Below, one piece after another: positions 35,684-44,938 of a stretch of DNA of 64,000 nt. The notes under the pieces are model-generated. The model was given only the letters and a program-made list of their open reading frames with translations. It did no database searches and had not been told where the DNA came from. The position numbers and the translations under genes were made by a program. The DNA is taken from positions 62,001-126,000 of the forward strand of contig NZ_CP136600.1 of NCBI RefSeq assembly GCF_032911225.1, given 5' to 3'. Each line of letters starts with the position of its first letter. The first letter of the stretch is position 1. Origin of the DNA: Thalassotalea fonticola (GTDB taxonomy: Bacteria; Pseudomonadota; Gammaproteobacteria; Enterobacterales; Alteromonadaceae).

Positions 35684-36709
35684 TTAGCTATCGGTTTTAG
35701 CTGTACCTGATGAATCTCTAACCAATAACTTAGGTGTAAATTGTTCACAAATCTCTTCAGATTTTTGCTCTCTTATTTCATTAATAAGTAAAGCGGTGGC
35801 ATTTTGAGCAATGGTTTGGTTTGGTTGATCAGCCGTGGTAATTTTTGGCCAAGTTTGACGTGAGAATGGGCTATTTTCAAAACCAACAATCGATAGTTCT
35901 TCAGGTATAGCAACATTTTCCAAACGGGAAGCAAATAAGGCTCCGGCTGCTATTTCATCGTTACATGAGAATATTGCAGTTGGTCTTGTTGATTTTGCCA
36001 GTAATGTTTGCGCACCCTGTACGCCTGATTCGAATGAGTATTCACCATCTATAATCAAGTCTTCACGACAGGTGATTTCATTCTTGGCTAGAGCAGCTTT
36101 AAAGCCTTCTATACGCTCGAAGGTCGATTTGTGCTCTTTGCCACCACTGATAAAGCCAATTTCTTGGTGTCCTAACTCAATTAAGTGTTCTGTTATTTCA
36201 AATGCAGCATCAAAGTCATTCACCATTATGCATGGAGATAGTGTATCTGGCACGGTATGGCCTGAAAATATTCTGACAAATTTAACCCCTAAATCATTTA
36301 GCCGATCAACAACATTAGGCATCTCTGAAAAAGGAGGGGTTAATACAACCCCTGCGATTCGAGAATGACGGATCATTGTGGTTATTTCTTCAAGAATATC
36401 TACCGATTTTGAATTACACGGGTGGATCAAAAGTTCGAAACTTTGTTTTCTGCATTCCGATAATATACCGTTTTGCATATCAATAATGTAATACGCGTTA
36501 GGGTTATCATATATATAAGCAATGTTATAAGATTTGGTACCTGCTAAGCTACGAGCTGCGAGGTTTGGTTGGTAATTTAGTTGCTTTACTGCAGCCATTA
36601 CTTTGTCACGAGTAGCCTGTCTTACCGATGCTTCATTATTCATTACCCGCGATACGGTTTTGATCGAAACACCTGATAATTTTGCTACATCGTTTATTGT
36701 TACTTTCAT
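35684..36709 (-). CDS. nagR: LacI-family repressor, probable NagR-type regulator of GlcNAc use
   Basis: About 341 aa. The N-terminal LacI HTH (MKVTINDVAKLSGVSIKTVSRVMNN) and hinge region (KQLNYQPNLAARSLAG) are followed by a periplasmic-binding-protein-like effector domain (YNIAYIYDNPNAYYIIDMQNG to KLLVRDSS). ATG 36709 has AAAGG eight bases upstream. It is divergent from pgi, and a 14-bp palindrome of LacI type lies on the pgi side; the same palindrome is at the TonB-receptor and nagK promoters. LacI-type NagR is the known GlcNAc regulator in Alteromonadales, with a GlcNAc-pathway intermediate as likely inducer. The assignment to nag control is inferred from these sites. Confidence 0.82.
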   Translation of the reverse strand: MKVTINDVAKLSGVSIKTVSRVMNNEASVRQATRDKVMAAVKQLNYQPNLAARSLAGTKSYNIAYIYDNPNAYYIIDMQNGILSECRKQSFELLIHPCNSKSVDILEEITTMIRHSRIAGVVLTPPFSEMPNVVDRLNDLGVKFVRIFSGHTVPDTLSPCIMVNDFDAAFEITEHLIELGHQEIGFISGGKEHKSTFERIEGFKAALAKNEITCREDLIIDGEYSFESGVQGAQTLLAKSTRPTAIFSCNDEIAAGALFASRLENVAIPEELSIVGFENSPFSRQTWPKITTADQPNQTIAQNATALLINEIREQKSEEICEQFTPKLLVRDSSGTAKTDS

Positions 36710-36905
36710 GGCTAAGCCTTTAATTATTCTTATATACAAACTACTTACACGGCAATGAAAGCGCATTCCTTGCGTGTTTAATACATCCGCACTATATATT
36801 ATTTTTTATGACTTTGTACAAAAATTACAAAATTTAAATCAGTAAAGTCGCCGTAATAAGTTTAATGGGATATTTAATTACATGTTACAAACAATTCACA
36901 AATAA

Positions 36906-36935
36906 ATTGACAGCGCTGTCATTTAACCTTAGTTT
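36906..36935 (+). promoter_or_regulatory. Operator/promoter of pgi (TGACAGCGCTGTCA palindrome)
   Basis: Perfect 14-bp palindrome TGACAGCGCTGTCA at 36908-36921. Its left half completes a consensus -35 box TTGACA (36907-36912), with TAGTTT as a possible -10 box 17 bases on. Bound repressor would cover the -35 box and spacer. Confidence 0.75.
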
Positions 36936-36976
36936 ATAAATGAAATTATACAAGTTCAATTGTAAAAAGGCTTAAA

Positions 36977-38623
36977 ATGACTGTTAGAACAGAATTATCT
37001 AGTTGGAAAAAACTCACTTCGCTTGCTCAAAATATGCAAAACATTCACATGAATGATTTGTTTGCAGCAGACTCTGAACGATTTGATAAATTCTCAATTA
37101 AGTTACCAAATATACTTTTTGATTATTCAAAAAACATTATTGATGACGCAGTCGTTAAGCAACTGCTGAATTTGTGCGAGCAGGTAGAGCTAGAAAGCTG
37201 GCGCGATAAAATGTTTAATGCTGAGCGCATAAACCTAACTGAAAACCGTGCCGTTTTACATACAGCTCTGCGAAATCGAAGTAAAAAAGCGATTGTACTT
37301 GATGGCGAAAATGTTACCGACCAGGTTGAAGATGCACTCGCTCATATGGAAAAGTTTGTTAATCAAGTTAGGCAAGGGCAATGGAAGGGATATTCTGGCA
37401 AGCGTATTACCGATATTGTTAACATTGGCGTAGGTGGCTCTAATTTAGGGCCACAAATGGTTACTGAAGCGTTAAAACATTATAGTGACCAAAGTGTAAA
37501 TGTACATTACGTTTCTAATGTTGATGGCGCACAAATTACCGAAGTGCTAGCGCCATTAAACCCTGAAAAAGTATTGTTTATTGTGTCGAGTAAAACCTTC
37601 ACCACGACTGAAACCATGACCAATGCCAATACTGCTACGCAATGGTTATTAAAATCAGCAATCGATAAAAATGCAATAGCGAAACATTTTGTTGCTGTAT
37701 CCGCCAATATTAAAAATGCTACAGATTTTGGTATTCACCCCGATAATATTTTTTCAATGTGGGACTGGGTTGGCGGTCGATTTTCATTATGGTCAGCAAT
37801 AGGGCTGCCCATTGCCCTTGATTTAGGCTTTGACAAGTTTATCGAATTACTTGATGGGGCATTTGAAATTGATGAGCACTTTCAACAAGCGCCATTAAAT
37901 GCAAATGTACCTGTTCTTATGGCACTACTCAGTTTATGGAATTGCACCTTCTTGGGCTTTAAGTCACAAGCAATTTTGCCTTACGATCAAACTCTGCACA
38001 TGCTGAGTGCTTATTTGCAACAAGCAGAGATGGAAAGTAATGGTAAATCGGTGTCTTGGGAAGGCGAAAAAATAACGTATCCCACGGTACCCTCTATTTG
38101 GGGCGAGCTTGGTATTAATGGTCAACATGCTTTTTATCAATACCTTCATCAAAGTAACAATATAGTGCCAGGTGACTTTATTGGCTCTGTAGAAAGTGTG
38201 ACACCAGTAGCCGGCCATCATGAAACATTGATGAGTAACTTCTTTGCACAAACACAAGCGTTGATGACAGGCGTAAACGAAGAACAAGTTAGAGCTGATT
38301 TAAAAGCCAAAGGCCGTAATCAAGAAGTTATTGATAAACTTGCGCCACATAAAGTGCACGAAGGTAATAGACCGACTAATACTTTACTACTTTCACAGAT
38401 CAGTCCCAAAACATTAGGGCAACTGATTGCTTTGTATGAACAAAAAATATTCGTACAAGGGATCTTGTTGCAAGTTTGTTCATTTGATCAATGGGGAGTT
38501 GAGCTTGGCAAAGGTTTAGCTGCTAATATTGAAACTGAACTATTATCCGATGATGTTGTACAAAGTCATGATAGTTCTACCGCAAACTTAATTAAATTTT
38601 ACAAGTCAGTAAAAGCTAATTAA
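36977..38623 (+). CDS. pgi: Glucose-6-phosphate isomerase
   Basis: Protein of 548 aa, the usual length. Two SIS-like domains and PGI signatures: VNIGVGGSNLGPQMV, FIVSSKTFTTTETM, GGRFSLWSAIGLPIAL, GKSVSWEGEKITYPTVPSIWGELGINGQHAFYQYLHQ, and the C-terminal signature FDQWGVELGKGLA with the catalytic Lys. It interconverts glucose-6-phosphate and fructose-6-phosphate; in this locus it would channel Fru-6-P from GlcNAc into the upper sugar-phosphate pool. Ribosome site AAAAGG before the ATG. Likely repressed by the adjacent LacI protein. Confidence 0.97.
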   Translation: MTVRTELSSWKKLTSLAQNMQNIHMNDLFAADSERFDKFSIKLPNILFDYSKNIIDDAVVKQLLNLCEQVELESWRDKMFNAERINLTENRAVLHTALRNRSKKAIVLDGENVTDQVEDALAHMEKFVNQVRQGQWKGYSGKRITDIVNIGVGGSNLGPQMVTEALKHYSDQSVNVHYVSNVDGAQITEVLAPLNPEKVLFIVSSKTFTTTETMTNANTATQWLLKSAIDKNAIAKHFVAVSANIKNATDFGIHPDNIFSMWDWVGGRFSLWSAIGLPIALDLGFDKFIELLDGAFEIDEHFQQAPLNANVPVLMALLSLWNCTFLGFKSQAILPYDQTLHMLSAYLQQAEMESNGKSVSWEGEKITYPTVPSIWGELGINGQHAFYQYLHQSNNIVPGDFIGSVESVTPVAGHHETLMSNFFAQTQALMTGVNEEQVRADLKAKGRNQEVIDKLAPHKVHEGNRPTNTLLLSQISPKTLGQLIALYEQKIFVQGILLQVCSFDQWGVELGKGLAANIETELLSDDVVQSHDSSTANLIKFYKSVKAN

Positions 38624-38631
38624 TCATAATA

Positions 38632-38665
38632 AAAAAGCGCTATAGGTTCTCTATAGCGCTCTTAA
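38632..38665. terminator. Bidirectional terminator between pgi and aqpZ
   Basis: Perfect ten-base stem AGCGCTATAG / CTATAGCGCT with loop GTTCT, A-run before and T-rich stretch after, between convergent genes. Confidence 0.9.
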
Positions 38666-38676
38666 CAATTTTTCAG

Positions 38677-39372
38677 TTACTCCTCAGCAGAAACCCAGCC
38701 GTAAACTTTGCCGGCAATAATAGCCCCTACAATTGGTGCTACCCAGAATAGCCATAGTTGCGCTGTTGCCCAGTCACCAACAAATACTGCCACACCAGTA
38801 CTACGTGCAGGGTTTACCGAAGTATTACTTACTGGAATAGTAATTAAATGAATCAGAGTTAAACATAAACCAATAGCAATAGGTGCAAAACCAGCAGGAG
38901 CTCGTTTGTCTGTAGCGCCTAAAATAACCATCAAGAACATAAAAGTCATCACTACTTCAGCAATTAGTACCGCCATCATAGAATAACCGCCAGGTGAATG
39001 TTCAGCAAAGCCATTAGAAGCAAAACCGCCAGCTAAGTCGAAACCTGGTGCGCCTGATGCAATAGAATAAAGGACCGCAGCACCGGCAATACCACCAATA
39101 ACTTGAGCAAGTATATAAGGTACTAATTCATTGGCAGGAAAACGACCACCAGACCATAAACCGAATGAGACGGCAGGGTTAAGGTGGCAACCCGATACAT
39201 GACCAATGGCATAGGCCATAGTCATTACTGTTAAACCAAATGCCAGTGAAACACCAACAAAACCAATACCCAAATCAGGTATGCCTGCCGCTAATACCGC
39301 GCTCCCACAACCACCTAAGACCAACCAAAATGTGCCAAAGAATTCAGCAGCTAATTTATTCGTTAAAGTCAT
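38677..39372 (-). CDS. aqpZ: Aquaporin Z
   Basis: Protein of 231 aa with six membrane helices and two NPA boxes, [14 protein letters not shown] and [15 protein letters not shown]. The latter includes the Arg of the selectivity filter, and the residues around it ([12 protein letters not shown]) are those of water-selective AqpZ rather than glycerol facilitators. Passive water flux across the inner membrane. Convergent with pgi and divergent from the TonB receptor; a role in sugar uptake is not shown, and its presence here may be simply positional. Confidence 0.93.
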   Translation of the reverse strand: MTLTNKLAAEFFGTFWLVLGGCGSAVLAAGIPDLGIGFVGVSLAFGLTVMTMAYAIGHVSGCHLNPAVSFGLWSGGRFPANELVPYILAQVIGGIAGAAVLYSIASGAPGFDLAGGFASNGFAEHSPGGYSMMAVLIAEVVMTFMFLMVILGATDKRAPAGFAPIAIGLCLTLIHLITIPVSNTSVNPARSTGVAVFVGDWATAQLWLFWVAPIVGAIIAGKVYGWVSAEE

Positions 39373-39587
39373 AATGTTTTTCCTATTATATTGTTATGTC
39401 GTTTCAAGCAAATATAAGGTATCGCCAATTACTTAAAACACGCCACTAATCAATTATTCTAGCCACTGTTCTGTTTGTTTAATTAGTTTTAATTCTGTAG
39501 ATCAATGAAATTATTAAATAATTTTTAGCTTACATAAAATTTAGCTCTAAATTGGGAAAACTTCCTGAAAATATCATTTTTAATTTA

Positions 39588-39605
39588 AATGACAGCGCTG
39601 TTTTG
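39588..39605. promoter_or_regulatory. Imperfect LacI-type operator
   Basis: AATGACAGCGCTGTTTTG: the left half and centre match the palindrome at the other promoters, and the right half is degenerate (TTTTG for CATT). Possible auxiliary operator. Confidence 0.55.
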
Positions 39606-39822
39606 TTGTTTTTTAGCTGAAAATTGACTACTGAAGTTGAATATTTGTATAAAAGTAAATAAAAGCTATACTGAAGTGGGATGTTTTGTAAGTGTTTGTT
39701 TTTAAGGTTGTATATGCTTAATTTGTTAAGCTTGTGTTAATGGTTTTTGCCTTGTGTTTACAATTTTTTGTAATTTTTTGTAGCCAAGAGGTCAATTTCT
39801 GTGTATGGTTTTGATTAAGCTT

Positions 39823-39850
39823 TTGACAGCGCTGTCATTTGAGTTAAACA
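39823..39850 (+). promoter_or_regulatory. Operator/promoter of the GlcNAc-locus TonB receptor
   Basis: Palindrome TGACAGCGCTGTCA (39824-39837) overlapping a consensus -35 box TTGACA (39823-39828); TAAACA 16 bases further is a possible -10 box. The receptor ATG is about 106 bases downstream of the operator. Confidence 0.72.
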
Positions 39851-39942
39851 AAAACTTAAAAATAGGTTGTAGGTGATTTTTAAATTTTTTAACTGGTTGC
39901 GCGGTTGTGGTGAAAACTAAAATAAATCTAAAGGGTAGGAAA

Positions 39943-42522
39943 ATGTCGTCAATCAAATTCCAGAAACATGTACTAGCTAGTAGCATCGCTGTAGCACTGA
40001 TCGGAAGTGTTTCTTCTGTAAGTGCCGCTGAAGAAGCTCAAGCTGCAGAAAAGAAAATTGAAGTTATTGAAGTTACCGGTATTCGCGGTAGTTTAAAGAA
40101 AAACCTTAATGCGAAACGTTTTGCCAATGCCGTCGTTGAATCTATTTCAGCAGAAGACATTGGTAAATTCCCGGATAAAAACATTGCTGAATCTTTACAG
40201 CGTGTATCAGGTGTTACTATTAACCGAGGTTTTACCGGTGAAGGTAATGAAGTATCAATACGTGGTATTGATCCACAATTAACTCAAGTGCAGCTAAATG
40301 GTAACTTTGTTGCTTCTACTGGTTGGTTTTCACAATCTGCTAACAACCGTGCATTTAACATGGATTTGATGCCATCAGAACTAGTTGCTGGCGTTGATGT
40401 TTACAAATCTCCACAAGCTAATATTGATGAAGGTGGTGTTGGTGGTACGGTTATTATGCGTACACGCAAACCACTTGATATGGATGCTAATACTTTATTT
40501 GCCTCTGTAGAAATGAATTCAAACAGTCTAGCTGATGATGAAGGTACTGGTGTAACTGGTATGTATAGTTGGAAAGACGAAAGCGAAACGTTCGGTGTTT
40601 TAGTTACCGCGTCAACGCTAGAAACTATTGGTCGTGCACGTAAAGCTGAAAACTACTGGGAAGAAGGCTGGTCAGCTTCAGGTGTTGCCGCTTTTGATCA
40701 AGATAGAACTCGTGATGCCATTGATGTTACAGCTCAGTTTGCTGCAACCGATGATCTAGTACTTACTGCGCATGTTCTTTCTTTAGAGCTAGATGCCGCT
40801 AACACCAACCAGAATATGCTTGCTTACAACGGCTGTTGTGGTCCATGGAATAGTAATGCTGATAATGGTGGTTTTGGAGGCACGTATACTTCAACTGGTC
40901 GCTTAGCTGAAGGTGCAAATGGTTTACCTTTGACCGGTTCTGTTACTAACATTAATGGACTTGCTCAAGATACTAATACACGTCGTGCAAACATAGAAAC
41001 TACGGTTGCTGAGCTTTCTGCAGATTATGAAGGTGATGGGTATAGCATTCACGCTAAAATTGGTACTACAGAATCCGATGGCGGCAACGGTGGTAACTAC
41101 AACGGTTTATGGGGTAACGGTTGGACTACCGGTCCGGTAGATGATGGGATTGTAGTTGAATTTGATATGGATCTTAATGACACTATGTATCTTGCAACAC
41201 CAGGTTTTGATACTACTGATCCTACAAGCTTTGCTCACTTAGGTAGTTCAATTGCTCGAACTGAATTGTCAGATGAAGAATCTTACGCTCAAGTAGATCT
41301 TACCTTTGATGTTGATTTAGGCGCTATTTCAAGCATCGAAACAGGTTTAAAAATTCGTAGCCATGAATTTACTCAAAACCAACTTAATGCAACTTTAGAA
41401 GATGCGATTGTTACCGATATTTCAGAGTTTGCTGATGGCAATGTAAATGATTTTGGTGAAGTTATGGCTTCTGGTTCAATTTCATCTTATGTGAAATTAA
41501 ACGGTAGCAAATACGCGAACTTTTTAGATTCAAAAGTGACCGGTTGGGTACAACAAGATCCAACTTGGGGCGAAGTTGAAGAAGATATCATCTCAACATA
41601 TGTTCAAGGTAACTTTGAAGGTGACGGTTTCCGCGGTAATGTTGGTTTACGTTACACTGAAACAGAGCTGACGGGTAAAGCTATTGGACCAAATGGTGTG
41701 ATCAGTGTTCCTGGTGATTATTCAGATTGGTTACCAAGTATGAATATTTCTATCGATTTAGCTGATGATTTAATTTTACGTATGTCAGCGGCTCGGGTAA
41801 TGAGTCGTCCAGGCTATTCACAATTAACACCTTCTGTTAGTAATGTTAACCCAACTTCGTATACTGCAAATATGGGTAATCCTGATATGGACCCATTCCG
41901 TGCAACTCAAACGGATATCGGTTTAGAATGGTACTTTAACGAAGAGTCTTTAGCATCTGTTGCTTACTTTACCAAAGATATTAAATCTTTCGTAACCTCT
42001 AAACAGGAAACAATAAGTTTTGAAGATGAAAATGGTGTTGTACGTGATTGGCGTGTAACAGTACCAGCTCAAGGCCGTGGTGGTAATGTAGATGGTGTTG
42101 AGTTCCAGTATCAACAAACCTTTGGTAACTTTGGTACTATCTTTAACTATACCTACACAGATGCAAAAGCTGAAAATGATGCAGGTGACATTATTCAATT
42201 ACCAGGTAACTCAAGAAATTCATATAACCTAACGGGTTACTATGAAAATGATATGTTTGCTGCTCGTGTAGCTTATACATACCGTAGTGATTTCTTAGCA
42301 CCAGGTACAGCAATTGCCAACCAGTTAGATACTAACGATGAACAAGCGTTCTTAGATGCTAACTTTACTTGGCATGCAACGAAGAACATCGATATTACAA
42401 TTGAAGGTATCAACTTAGGTGGAGAAGTTGTTTATGCTCGTCACAGCGGCGGCGCACAAACACTACGTACTGCTGTAGATAACGGTTCACGTTACTTCCT
42501 TAAAGCAACATACCGTATGTAG
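39943..42522 (+). CDS. TonB-dependent receptor, probable GlcNAc/chito-oligosaccharide transporter
   Basis: About 859 aa. A signal peptide (VLASSIAVALIGSVSSVSA), a TonB-box-like IEVIEVTGIRGSLKKNLNAKR, a plug domain (FANAVVESISAEDIGKFPDKNIAESLQRVSGVTI to VGGTVIMRTRKPLD) and a barrel with CCGPWNSN in an outer loop. The N-terminal signature is of the receptor subfamily first defined in Xanthomonas and Caulobacter, often tied to carbohydrate loci. It should carry chitin oligosaccharides or GlcNAc across the outer membrane. ATG 39943 has GGGTAGGA upstream. Substrate is inferred from the neighbouring nag genes and the shared operator. Confidence 0.9.
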   Translation: MSSIKFQKHVLASSIAVALIGSVSSVSAAEEAQAAEKKIEVIEVTGIRGSLKKNLNAKRFANAVVESISAEDIGKFPDKNIAESLQRVSGVTINRGFTGEGNEVSIRGIDPQLTQVQLNGNFVASTGWFSQSANNRAFNMDLMPSELVAGVDVYKSPQANIDEGGVGGTVIMRTRKPLDMDANTLFASVEMNSNSLADDEGTGVTGMYSWKDESETFGVLVTASTLETIGRARKAENYWEEGWSASGVAAFDQDRTRDAIDVTAQFAATDDLVLTAHVLSLELDAANTNQNMLAYNGCCGPWNSNADNGGFGGTYTSTGRLAEGANGLPLTGSVTNINGLAQDTNTRRANIETTVAELSADYEGDGYSIHAKIGTTESDGGNGGNYNGLWGNGWTTGPVDDGIVVEFDMDLNDTMYLATPGFDTTDPTSFAHLGSSIARTELSDEESYAQVDLTFDVDLGAISSIETGLKIRSHEFTQNQLNATLEDAIVTDISEFADGNVNDFGEVMASGSISSYVKLNGSKYANFLDSKVTGWVQQDPTWGEVEEDIISTYVQGNFEGDGFRGNVGLRYTETELTGKAIGPNGVISVPGDYSDWLPSMNISIDLADDLILRMSAARVMSRPGYSQLTPSVSNVNPTSYTANMGNPDMDPFRATQTDIGLEWYFNEESLASVAYFTKDIKSFVTSKQETISFEDENGVVRDWRVTVPAQGRGGNVDGVEFQYQQTFGNFGTIFNYTYTDAKAENDAGDIIQLPGNSRNSYNLTGYYENDMFAARVAYTYRSDFLAPGTAIANQLDTNDEQAFLDANFTWHATKNIDITIEGINLGGEVVYARHSGGAQTLRTAVDNGSRYFLKATYRM

Positions 42523-42541
42523 TACTTAAGTTTTAAATTTA

Positions 42542-42570
42542 AAAGGGAAGGCTGTGCCTTCCCTTTAATT
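42542..42570 (+). terminator. Terminator after the TonB receptor
   Basis: Perfect stem AAAGGGAAGGC / GCCTTCCCTTT with a three-base loop and a short T-rich tail. The tail is weak, so partial read-through into the halogenase genes is possible. Confidence 0.8.
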
Positions 42571-42621
42571 TAAGATAACGTTACATTTAACTCCTACTAT
42601 TCTCTATTTGGTAATTACTGT

Positions 42622-44181
42622 ATGTCTGATCAAATTATTAATCATGTGGTTATTGTTGGTGGTGGTACCGCTGGCTGGCTAACTGCTGCAAATTTAGCGA
42701 AACAGTTTAATAGTAAATTACCTAATTCCATTCAGGTTACACTCGTTGAGTCACCTGATATTCCAACCATTGGCGTTGGTGAAGGCACTTGGCCAACAAT
42801 GCGTAAAACGTTGGCAAAAATTGGCATTAGTGAAACAACATTTATGCGTAAATGTAACGCTTCATTAAAGCAGGCGACAAAATTTGTAAATTGGAAAGAA
42901 ACACCAAAAAATGATGTAAATAATCATTACTATCATTTATTTACTTCTATCTTTGACCCTTCTGAATTTAACTTAGCACCTTACTGGAATTTAAATAACA
43001 GCTCAGAAAAATTAAGCTACGCAGATTCTGTAAGTGTACAGGGGCAGGTCTGTGAATTGGGCCTGGCACCAAAAACAATGTTGAATAAAGAATTCGAAGG
43101 CGTCCAAAACTATGCCTATCATTTAGATGCCGGCTTATTCACCGATTTATTACGAGAACACGCCACTGAAAATTTAGGCGTAAATTTAATTTCAGCCAAT
43201 GTGACCGATGTTGACTTAGATGCTGATGGTTATATTGATACTATTTCTACCGACACCGCAGGTGTTGTACAAGGTGGATTTTATGTAGATTGTACCGGTT
43301 TTAAAAGTTTACTGTTGGGAGAAGCACTAAAAGTACCTTTTAAGAGTATTAAAGATACCTTACTAACCGATCATGCTATCACCATACAAGTTCCATATGA
43401 AGATGAGAACTCTCCCGTATCAAGCTGTACAATTTCTACCGCTCAAGAAGCGGGTTGGACCTGGGATATCGCCTTAGCAAATCGTCGCGGCACTGGTTAT
43501 GTTTACTCTTCTGAACATACAACTCATGAAAGAGCTGAGCAGGTATTAAGAGACTATATTGGCCCGCAAGCAGCAAACTTAGATGCTAAATTAATTAAAA
43601 TGAATGTTGGCTATCGAGAAAAGTTTTGGCATAAAAACTGTTTAGCCATTGGTTTGTCGGCAGCGTTTGTTGAGCCACTTGAAGCATCGGCGATATTTTT
43701 AATCGAAGCCGCCAGTAATATGCTTAGCGAGTTATTGCCGCAAAACCGCAAGTCTATGCATATTGTCGAGAAAAAATTCAATTCATCATTCACCTATCGA
43801 TGGCAGAAAACCATCGACTTTATTAAAATGCATTATTTTTTATCCAACAGAAATGAACAATTTTGGCTGGATAATAAAAACTTAGCAACCGTGCCAGATT
43901 CTTTATTGGAATCTTTAGAAAGGTGGCGTTACCAACCGCTTACTAATTATGATTTTGATAATGTTTATGAGCCATTCCCATTAGAAAGCTATCAATATGT
44001 GCTGTATGGGATGGGATTTGAACAAGATTTAAGTTTTAATCACAATGCTTATGCAAATAATGACACAGCAATAATGCATTTTAATAAAGTACAAGAAATT
44101 GCCAAGCATTTAAAAGCGCAATTACCTTTAAACAGAGAACTGCTAAAAAAAATACAACAATACGGTTTTCAAACAATATAA
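42622..44181 (+). CDS. Flavin-dependent halogenase-like protein 1 (tryptophan halogenase family)
   Basis: Protein of 519 aa. FAD-binding VIVGGGTAGWLTA (residues 10-22); GVGEGTWPTMRKTL; Lys83 in NASLKQATKFVNW aligns with the catalytic Lys of PrnA/RebH; EAGWTWDIALANRRGTGYVYSS corresponds to the WxWxIP motif that blocks monooxygenation, but here the final Pro is Ala (residues 279-284, WTWDIA); SAAFVEPLEASAIFLIE is the second FAD contact. The natural substrate is unknown; relatives beside TonB receptors in Xanthomonas and Caulobacter have been reported as brominases of free indoles. Followed by a SapC-family gene and then by a second copy of the pair. Needs a flavin reductase, which is not encoded here. 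Confidence 0.87.
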   Translation: MSDQIINHVVIVGGGTAGWLTAANLAKQFNSKLPNSIQVTLVESPDIPTIGVGEGTWPTMRKTLAKIGISETTFMRKCNASLKQATKFVNWKETPKNDVNNHYYHLFTSIFDPSEFNLAPYWNLNNSSEKLSYADSVSVQGQVCELGLAPKTMLNKEFEGVQNYAYHLDAGLFTDLLREHATENLGVNLISANVTDVDLDADGYIDTISTDTAGVVQGGFYVDCTGFKSLLLGEALKVPFKSIKDTLLTDHAITIQVPYEDENSPVSSCTISTAQEAGWTWDIALANRRGTGYVYSSEHTTHERAEQVLRDYIGPQAANLDAKLIKMNVGYREKFWHKNCLAIGLSAAFVEPLEASAIFLIEAASNMLSELLPQNRKSMHIVEKKFNSSFTYRWQKTIDFIKMHYFLSNRNEQFWLDNKNLATVPDSLLESLERWRYQPLTNYDFDNVYEPFPLESYQYVLYGMGFEQDLSFNHNAYANNDTAIMHFNKVQEIAKHLKAQLPLNRELLKKIQQYGFQTI

Positions 44182-44222
44182 CAAATAATTGAACTCTAAA
44201 AACAGTGTTCAGGAGAAGTAAC

Positions 44223-44924
44223 ATGGCTGATATTCAAGCAATAAATAATAAAATTCATAGCAATATTAAAATTAAGCACAATCCAGCATTGGCTCAAAGT
44301 GCAAATAGACACTTCGTGCCGTTAGTTGTACAAGAGTTCGCCGCGGCCAGCCAAGACTTTCCTATTGTTTTTATTAAAGACTCAGAAACAGGACAATTTA
44401 GAGCCATTGCATTATTGGGCTTAAAGCCAGAAGAAAATTTATTTGTTAGTGAAGATTCATGGCTTGCCACATACAAGCCACAATCATTGTCTTTATACCC
44501 ATTCTTATTTAGTCAACAAGAAGGCAGCGATCAAGGCGTTTTATGCTTTGATGTAGAAAGTGATTTAGTCAATGAAGAAGAAGGTGACGCCTTATTTGAT
44601 AGCGACGGTAAACAAAGCACTTGGTTAAATAATAAAGCTGAAAGTGTGGTTAAATTTATTGAAAATAATTATGCCACACAGGGCTTCATCAAAATGTTGA
44701 TTGAAAGAGACTTACTCACTGCCCAAACATTAAATTTAAAGTTAGAAAATGAACAAGAATACGCATTAAATGGCTTATACACCATTAATGAAAAAGCATT
44801 AAATGAGCTAAGTGATGAGCAATTTTCGATACTTAGAACCAGTGGTGCATTAAAAGCTATTTATGCTTCACTATTATCAATGCAGTGTATTCATAATCTG
44901 GCTAGTAAAAAGTTAGCTAAGTAA
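44223..44924 (+). CDS. SapC family protein 1
   Basis: About 233 aa. The SapC-family pattern is NRHFVPLVVQEFAAASQDFPIVFIKDSETGQFRAIALLGLKPEENLFV, then DSWLATYKPQSLSLYPFLF, an acidic VNEEEGDALFDSDGKQS, and a C-terminal helical part. The family is named from Campylobacter S-layer genes, but in gammaproteobacteria its function is unknown and it travels with TonB receptors and halogenase-like proteins. No signal peptide, so probably cytoplasmic. ATG 44223 has AGGAG seven bases upstream. Confidence 0.85.
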   Translation: MADIQAINNKIHSNIKIKHNPALAQSANRHFVPLVVQEFAAASQDFPIVFIKDSETGQFRAIALLGLKPEENLFVSEDSWLATYKPQSLSLYPFLFSQQEGSDQGVLCFDVESDLVNEEEGDALFDSDGKQSTWLNNKAESVVKFIENNYATQGFIKMLIERDLLTAQTLNLKLENEQEYALNGLYTINEKALNELSDEQFSILRTSGALKAIYASLLSMQCIHNLASKKLAK

Positions 44925-44938
44925 TAAGGCATAATCGT

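Larger units (their letters stand above)
39373..39942. other. Regulatory intergenic region between aqpZ and the TonB receptor
   Basis: About 570 bases without a gene. It carries one full LacI-type palindrome (39824-39837) and one imperfect copy (39588-39605), 236 bases apart, a spacing that would allow DNA looping by a tetrameric repressor. The aqpZ promoter must also lie here. Confidence 0.6.
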
